From Microcebus murinus (taxonomy: Eukaryota > Chordata > Mammalia > Primates > Cheirogaleidae), in assembly GCF_040939455.1 (NCBI RefSeq), contig NC_134108.1:38732501-38796500 (forward strand): a DNA stretch of 64,000 nucleotides. The letters are read 5' to 3'. Positions within the stretch are counted from its first letter, which is position 1; each line of letters opens with the position of its first letter. Position numbers and translations under genes: made by a program. The notes below the pieces were generated by a model that saw only the letters and a program-made list of their open reading frames with translations, had not been told where the DNA came from and searched no databases. Below are positions 58,088-64,000 of the stretch, piece by piece.

Positions 58088-58890
58088 ACATCTCATTTAT
58101 TCACTCTTTAAACAAATATTTATTTCATATGCCACCAGAATTATGGATATTAAGTATAATGTGATGAACAAGAAATATACTATTATATTTAATATAAAAA
58201 ATATACTTAAATTTCCTTCTATAACAGAAAATAGACAATAAATAAGTAAACTAACAAGATAATTTCTGATAGTGATATGCTTTAGAAAAGAAATGTAGAA
58301 GGGTGATGTGACAGACAATAATCATGTTGGGGTAAGGAGGCTACTTTACCTAGCTTGGTTTGGGCAAAGCCTCTCTGAGAATTCATATCAGTTGGGATAT
58401 AAGAAGTGGAAAGAACCATGCAAAGAGAAGAGAGAAAGGCTATCTGGGCAGAGCAGAAAACATGTGTAGAGGCCCTAAATTGGAAAAATCTTGACTTGTT
58501 TCAATAACAAAAGTGGAAGAATGTTAGTGGTGAGAGGTAAAGAAAGAACAAAAAGTAATTATACAAGATAGGGATAGAGAACTGAGAAGAGACTTGTAAT
58601 GCATGGTAATATTTTTAGATTTTATTCTAAATACACTGAAAAGCTTTTGTAGTATGTTAAACTGGAAAACAACATAATCTGTTTCTTATTTTTAAATGAT
58701 TCCTCTGTCTGCTGTATGAAAGTTGTGTTAAAGAGCGATAAGAATAGAATCAGGAAACCAAAGAGAAGGGCTTTATAAGTGTTCAGACAGATATAAAAAT
58801 GTCTGGAACTGTGGTGAAGGTGATAAAGATAGAGATAGGTGGATAGATTTTAGAGAGATTTTAGGAGTACAATTAATAAGATTTGCTCTT
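58088..58890 (-). mobile_element. LINE L2, long antisense fragment
   Basis: A textbook reverse-strand L2 order: 'TTCACTCTTTAAACAAATAT TTATT', 'AGACAATAAATAAGTAAACT', 'GGTGATGTGACAGACAATAA', 'GGCAAAGCCTCTCTGAGAAT', 'AGGCCCTAAATTGGAAAAAT', 'TTAGATTTTATTCTAAATAC' and 'GAGATTTTAGGAGTACAATT'. About 800 bp, continuous. Confidence 0.88.
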
Positions 58891-58929
58891 GAATTGTATA
58901 TTAGATAGAAAACAGAATATGCAAAAATA

Positions 58930-59120
58930 GCTCTTAAGAGGATACTGTACTTTAAGATAGGAGTCTGCCAGCCTCCTCATTTGCAGGCAAATTAATAAAT
59001 TTATCTTTCCTTCTCCTCAAATTACTTGTCCTCATTCTTTTGATGCAGCCTCAGAGACACGTGCCGAACTTTCAGTAACAGAATTTGGCATCCCTGGGTG
59101 GGCCTAGGTTGCCCTAGGTG
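58930..59120 (+). mobile_element. Endogenous retrovirus LTR 3' end plus leader-like sequence
   Basis: An R/U5-like segment contains AATAAA (58990), then 'CTTGTCCTCATTCTTTTGAT' and an apparent LTR end at '...CAGTAACA' (about 59081), followed by GAATTTGGCATCCCTGGGTG. The TTTGG(C/T)-start just after the LTR end is where a retroviral primer-binding site would lie, but I cannot match a tRNA with confidence. No gag, pol or env similarity follows. Confidence 0.45.
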
Positions 59121-59609
59121 GTTTTAGCGCCAAAGGTATTTTCCAGTACTTCCAAAAAGGTCTTACTTCAAGCTAACCAATCCAAACGAAGTCAAATTCT
59201 GCAAGCTGACTCCTACCCAGACATCTCTAGGAGATGGAGAAAATCTTACTCTTTGTGCTCACTGGGCTCCAGAAGTGCGGACAAAGAATGATGGTCTCCT
59301 GAACTGCCTATAGAAAGTATACTTATTACATGGAAGCAGGAAGACAGCAGAACACATCCTGCCCAATAAAGTAAACTCTATCAAAGTCTCTGTCTTCTCA
59401 TGCTCAGAAAAAATAATTCTCATTTTATAGGAAACAATGAGCAAGGGGGACGAGAAGCTACTAGTGTCATTCTCATGGCCATCTCCTAATGGAAACATGG
59501 TAGTGATTGTCTCTGAATATTGGGATTTTGGATTTCTTTGCTTTCTTATTTGTATATTGTTCGACTATATTATAATGAATATCTACCTTTACTGAAACAG
59601 TAATATGCA
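59121..59609. other. Unassigned sequence, no gene seen
   Basis: May include decayed retroviral leader next to the LTR end. No open frame of note. Confidence 0.45.
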
Positions 59610-59925
59610 TACGTCTCTTGTATTTTGTTTCTCAAGGCCTTCTCACATGTTCTTCCTTCTGCTTAGAATGTGTTATATCCCGATCATACCTAGCTGCTAC
59701 CAAACACCAATATTTATCATTCAAAGCATAACTGAACTATCACCCACTCTCAAATTATTCCCTGTCCCACCCACAAACAATACTATATATATCATACACC
59801 CTAATTACCTGTTTACTTGTCTTTCTTCCATTTAAGAGAAATGGCAGCTTCTTGGGGGACTCTCATATTTTCCAAGACAATTAGTTCCAGTATATATTAG
59901 CTGCTCAACATATTTTTATTGAATT
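59610..59925 (+). mobile_element. LINE L2 3' fragment
   Basis: 'CTCAAGGCCTTCTCACATGT TCTTCCTTCTGC', 'CCTAATTACCTGTTTACTTG', 'CATTTAAGAGAAATGGCAGC' and the tail 'GCTCAACATATTTTTATTGA ATTGAATTGAATA'. Ends with L2-type terminal repeats. Confidence 0.85.
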
Positions 59926-60489
59926 GAATTGAATATTATTTCTTATCTGGATGCCACTAGGTAAATGGATAAAGAAACCAGCTACACCATGGACTCAGGG
60001 CTCTCATCCTAATTCCACAAGGTTTTGGCCCTAGTAGCATGATTGGTATCACATATTCAGATGGCATTCCTTTACTTCAAATTTAAAGAAAGGCAGCATC
60101 CTAAACATTTCTGAGAACTAGTAGATGGCTGTTGGCTCAGAGAAGAGGACTTGACTCCTGATGAAACTTTGCCACTACTTTTTCTTCCTAGTCTTTGTCT
60201 TTCAAACAAAGCTTCTTTTAAAGCAGAACTTTCTGCTCTCTGAAAATACAGAGGCAATTGGCATTCAGTTCTGTGTTGGTGTATTTTTAATTAGAGCATT
60301 GCAGTATGTTTTTTTTCTACACTAAAAAAAAAAAAAAAAACTCACCCACAAGGCTGAGAGTTTAAAAACACACCTTTTAAATACACCAATAAAATTTTAT
60401 TTGGCCACTAAAAAAAAAAAACAAAAAACACTTGCTATAAAGCAGTTGAAGGCTGCTTGCCTTTTCTGGTAAGAAAGCATGTTTTTGAG
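59926..60489. other. Unique sequence with two A-runs
   Basis: A17 at about 60325-60341 and an A11CA6 run at about 60410-60428. No retrocopy structure is evident upstream of either, so they are listed as simple runs. Confidence 0.5.
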
Positions 60490-60745
60490 GAGCAGTATGC
60501 CCAGGGATTAGGAGCCCAGACTCTGAGTCAAATTGGTCAGTAGGAAGTCTGGTTTCACCAGCTTCTTGTTGATGACTCTGAGCAAGTCATTTGATCTCAT
60601 TGAGCCTCAGTTTCCTCATTTGTAAGATAAAGCATTATGCTGGGGTTAAATATTAAGTATTTTAAAGAGTGACTGAAAACAGTAAGGTTAGTTGAATGAT
60701 CAGTAGAAAGTAAGCATTATCTAAGCATTAACTATTATTAATATT
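60490..60745 (+). mobile_element. MIR SINE
   Basis: 'GGATTAGGAGCCCAGACTCT', 'GACTCTGAGCAAGTCATTTG', GAGCCTCAGTTTCCTCATTT and 'AGTAAGCATTATCTAAGCAT': full-length sense MIR. Confidence 0.93.
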
Positions 60746-61369
60746 CTTACATAGAAACTGTGATTCACCTAAAAGTGTGGTTTTTAAAAAATAGGTTTAA
60801 AAAATCAGATTTAAATATGTCCATAAGACCCATTTTGAACTGCTTAGTTTTTCTCTGCTTAAAATGAAAAATAAATTTAACACAATTTAACAACTGAAAA
60901 TGTATTTACATGCAATTGGTTCTTGTTTTTGCTTTTTATTGGGAAGTTGCCATGTAGTTAGTTAATATCCTTGCTTTGTTTTCAATCTATTTGCTGAAAG
61001 TTTCCTGCTGTCAGTTTCAAAACATGAGAACTACTTTAGAAGTCAATCTTAAGAATCAATACACAATCAATTTAACACACGTATCTTCATGTTAAAAGGA
61101 GATAGCTCAGCCACTGAAAATTCAGTGATGTAAGGAATGCAGCCAACATTTCCTGAGGGATTATTTTCAACCATAGCCAAAACCAAACAACCCACCTGAA
61201 GGATTTCCCATCCCCCTATGCTATTCCTAAATTCTCTTCCCTTATCTTCTGTATCATAATCCCATGGGACCTTGCACAGTACAGAATGTATGGAAAAGGA
61301 CTGAAAAATGGTCTTTGTTTCTCACCTCCCAATTATCTCTTTAAGTCACTCTAATCGGATTTGTGTTGT
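60746..61369. other. Unique sequence, no gene seen
   Basis: No feature recognised. Confidence 0.5.
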
Positions 61370-61692
61370 GATTATGTAACCAAAACTGCTCTTGTCAAAC
61401 TCCCTGACAACCTTGACCTTATAATATCCAGTCACCAATTCGCTGTTTTATCTCTTGACTTTTAAGACACCAAATAATTCTGTTTTTTTCTCCTACTTCA
61501 ATGGCTTCTCCTTCCCTGCTTCCTCTCCAACTCCTCTTCCTCTGAGAGAATCTAAATGTCGATGGTCCTCCAAGGTGTAGTCCTTGGCCTTCTTTCTCTT
61601 CTGACTTCACTGTCTCCCTAAGCAATTTCATCTCCTCTAATGTGATTAAATATCACAGATATGCCAATTATTCCCAAATCTATTTTTTTAGC
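61370..61692 (+). mobile_element. LINE L2, first part (split by an LTR)
   Basis: Sense L2 ORF2 C-terminal region: 'CTCTTGACTTTTAAGACACC', 'CTTCAATGGCTTCTCCTTCC', 'CAAGGTGTAGTCCTTGGCCT TC' and 'GCCAATTATTCCCAAATCTA'. Stops at the LTR boundary and continues at 62231. Confidence 0.85.
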
Positions 61693-62230
61693 TGTAATGT
61701 TTTTAAAACATGTCCACAAATATTTTGATATACCTTCTGCCAAAGATGGAATCTAATTCCCCTCTTTTTGAATGTGGGCACATCTTATTTACTTACTCAT
61801 TTCAAATAAATAGAAACCAAAGTGAAGGTGTGATATTCCTGATACTACATTAGAAAAAGCAATACACCTTCACCCTGGCTCTGTCTCTCTCTCAGGACAT
61901 GCACTCTTAGAACTCAACTGCCTGTGAAGAAGCCACAGCCGCAGAGGCCACGAGTAGGAGCTCTGACCCAGCTCCAGCAGATGGCTGACTGCCACCACCA
62001 ACCACCAGACACATAAGTAACTCAGGCTTCAGATAAGCCCTGCCTCCAGCTTTTGAGTTGCCCCAGCTAACGCCAAACGAAGCAGAAACAAGTCCCCATC
62101 AAGCGCTACACAAGTTACAGAATTGCAAACAAAATGAATGTTGCTGTTGTCTTGAGCCGCTAAGATTTGCCAGGCAGGGGTGTGGCGGGGGTGAGGGGAT
62201 GGTGTTATGCAGCATTAGATAACCAGAGCA
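61693..62230 (+). mobile_element. MLT1-type ERVL-MaLR solitary LTR inserted in L2
   Basis: Begins TGTAATGTTTTTAAAACATG and ends TGCAGCATTAGATAACCAGAGCA, i.e. TG...CA. Diagnostic blocks include 'AATATTTTGATATACCTTCT GCC', 'CTGGCTCTGTCTCTCTCTCA GGACATGC', 'GAAGAAGCCACAGCCGCAGA GGCCACG' and 'GTTGTCTTGAGCCGCTAAGA TTTG'. Solitary, no internal region. Confidence 0.88.
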
Positions 62231-63250
62231 CTATGTAGACCCTTCTTCTGTACTCCAAACCCTGATCACTCACCATCCCCACTCCAATCTATTATAGGAA
62301 ATTCAATTTTATATGGCAAAAAAAAGAATTCATAATTTCCTCCCCATAAAACCTATTCCTCCCCCATCTTCCCTATCTTAGTCAAAGTCACCACTACTCA
62401 GTTCATTCCTCAGGCAAAAACCTGGGGATCATCCTTGAATAAGGCTTTTTCCTTACACTGCACATCCAATCTGCCAGCATTCAGCAGTAATTACCTGCAA
62501 AATATACCTCTAAGATGGCCATTTCTAATTACATCCACTTCACCTCTTGTAATCATCATCACCATCATCTCTTACAATGAATGTCTGGATTAGTACAATA
62601 GCCTTCTAAAGTGCTTTCCATATTTACCCTGCTACAGCCCACTCCCTGGACAAGCATTCCCTGTCCACACGCTTGAACGGCTTCCCACAAAACTCACTGC
62701 AATGTGCAGGCCTTACTGTGGCTGACAGAGTCACACATGAATGGGCCTCTGCCTTCTCCTCAAATTTTATCTCCTCCCACTTGCTCACTTGGCTCATTTG
62801 ATTCTGTCAAGTTGATTTCTTTTCCTTTTCTTTCTTCTTCTTTTTTTTTTTTTTTTTTTTTTTTTGCTTTTTCAGGAGCAGGTGTTGCTCATTCCTATCC
62901 CTGACTGGTTGGGTCTTGTCTGTCTGGAAGACTTTCCCCGGCCCCCAGCCCCACCCCTGCAAACCTTGCTCCACTGGGACACTCAAGTCTCTGCTCACAT
63001 GTCACCTTCTCAGAGAGGCCTTCCTCTATATGTCAAGTCCTCCATCAGCCCCTAGTACTCTCTATTCTCGTGTGACTTTTTTTTTTCTCATGAAAGCACT
63101 TTTAACTATCTGAAATCATATTTATGTGTCTACTGTTTACTCTCTCCCAGATGAGAATTTAGGTTTCCTCACACGGGGACTTTCCCTGTCCTTTATGTCC
63201 TCGGTGCCAAGAGGAGTGCCTGCTGCAGCAGTCAGCATTCTACACTTAAC
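62231..63250 (+). mobile_element. LINE L2, second part including 3' end
   Basis: Continues from 61692: CATCCTTGAATAAGGCTTTT, 'CCACATCCAATCTGCC'-like block, 'GAACGGCTTCCCACAAAACT', 'GTCAAGTTGATTTC', then after a T-run 'CAAGTCTCTGCTCACATGTC ACCTTCTCAGAGAGGCCTTCC' and 'GGTTTCCTCACACGGGGACT'. The two halves make one L2 copy of about 1.3 kb. Confidence 0.88.
62822..62866. repeat. Pyrimidine/T-rich run inside L2
   Basis: TTCC/TTCTTC units followed by about 25 consecutive T residues. The minus strand gives a spurious Lys-rich frame. Confidence 0.9.
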
Positions 63251-64000
63251 TGATTAATAGTCTTTACCCAATAAAGAAATTGATCAATCAATTAATACAT
63301 GGTGCTTGATTAAATTAGTTTGGATTTAAAAATATGTGAACTATTTTATTCAAGCTATCACCATCAATGAGAATTTGTCCTCCCTATGATGAGGCGTTCC
63401 TTGATGAATTGGTTTGACTCTGGACTAAGAACTATTTTGACATAATTTATAACTATAATGTTACCTGAAAGCCTGGATATAATAACAACTGGAACATTAT
63501 ACTATGTGATTCAGTACCAAAACTACATGTCGCTTTGGCCTAGAAGTTATTTATATATTCAAATGTAAATTTTTCTTGCTGTATCCCACATATTGTTTTC
63601 TGGTTTATTATTTATTCATTTATTGTCTGTTTTCTGGTTTAGCTATTGTCAAAAACTGTGAAGTGTCTGAGATTTTACCCTACTTGCAAGCTACAAGTTA
63701 GCCTACCATAGATTTAGGTGTGCTGACGAAAGATATGAGACCCGGGTAAGACAAAAGACAGTTAATTTCTCACAGCAATATCAGTAGCCAAGACATCGGC
63801 ATTTTCTTGCACTAATTCCCTGAGCCCTAATTCCCAGAGGGTAATGCAACAAAGGCAGGGACACCTGCACATGCAACGGATTGTATTACGGAAGAGAAAT
63901 CCCAAGTTTAGGAAACCCCAACCTTCTGCAATGGACTGCAAGCACATCTGCTCAATCTTGTCTCAGAGAGAGACATTATCCTTATTGAACTGCACAAAAA
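63251..64000. other. Unassigned sequence to the window end
   Basis: AT-rich with a short ATTTATT-rich patch near 63605-63625. The last 300 bp are less AT-rich and look somewhat LTR-like, but no family is recognised. No gene is supported. Confidence 0.4.

Noticed and set aside
60325..60428. Two A-runs as possible retrocopy tails
   Set aside because: No AATAAA at the right spacing with recognisable transcript-like sequence and no flanking direct repeats. An AATAAA at about 60390 precedes the second run by 20 bases, but the sequence upstream is not transcript-like.
62807..62998. Minus-strand frame ending in a Lys/Glu-rich run
   Set aside because: The run is the reverse of the T-tract inside L2.
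1..64000. CRISPR arrays, bacterial operons, phage genes, riboswitches, mitochondrial inserts
   Set aside because: Nothing of these kinds is visible; the direct repeats present are microsatellites, minisatellites or transposon copies typical of mammalian DNA.
1..64000. tRNA, snRNA (U6, 7SK), Y RNA or 5S-derived sequences
   Set aside because: I looked for their characteristic starts and internal promoters by eye and found none beyond the Alu elements; a covariance-model search would be decisive.

Overview
The window is nuclear DNA from a primate, most likely a strepsirrhine (lemur-like). It is AT-rich and dominated by mammalian interspersed repeats. Two full dimeric Alus (25717-26052 and 42344-42680, both +) carry the long middle linker and the 'GCTAGGCTGA' right-arm variant that I associate with lemur/loris Alus rather than AluJ/S/Y. 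A third is on the minus strand (34080-34417). Three L1 3' ends also fit: 22526-22668 (-), 34523-34864 (+) and the composite at 40643-42342. The first two share a 3' UTR ending in the 'CCCCCATAATATG' block followed by an A-tail, which is unlike human L1PA. The species call is inference from these subfamilies.

I find no protein-coding gene, exon, tRNA, rRNA, snRNA or CpG island that I can support. All long open frames are short chance frames or frames inside Alu, L1, LTR or simple repeats. The window therefore looks like intergenic or deep intronic sequence. The only transcript-derived item is a small GC-rich 5'-truncated retrocopy at 12428-12720 with AATAAA and a poly-A tail; its parent gene was not identified.

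Layout: 1-7200 is mostly unique, with a strong CTCF-like motif (2289-2303), a 320 bp piggyBac-type MITE flanked by TTAA (3544-3863) and a GATA/KLF/NF-E2 motif cluster (about 6540-6650). 7200-16500 holds a hAT element broken by old L1 tails, L2 copies on both strands, a TA-flanked Tigger-like MITE inside a MIR, the retrocopy, a MaLR LTR and an Alu monomer. 16500-25500 is largely unique, with L2, MIR, a young L1 end and LTR-like debris. 25700-38600 holds Alus, MaLR LTRs, a young L1 with clear target-site duplication, a three-copy 54 bp tandem repeat and a MER1/Charlie3-like hAT element. 38780-42990 is the most complex locus: an ancient L1 that took up a MIR and later a rearranged L1, whose tail then received an Alu. 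43000-64000 is a patchwork of L2, MIR, MaLR, a purine-rich minisatellite (47926-48122), an ancient antisense L1 (50450-51480) and an L2 split by an MLT1-type LTR (61370-63250).

No new enzymatic or defence-like system is visible. The most interesting items are the piggyBac-like MITE, the layered L1 locus with a 214 bp filler of unknown origin, the unidentified retrocopy, an 83 bp segment present twice 3.5 kb apart, and two candidate regulatory sites. Repeat family names come from recognition of consensus-like sequence, not from a database search.
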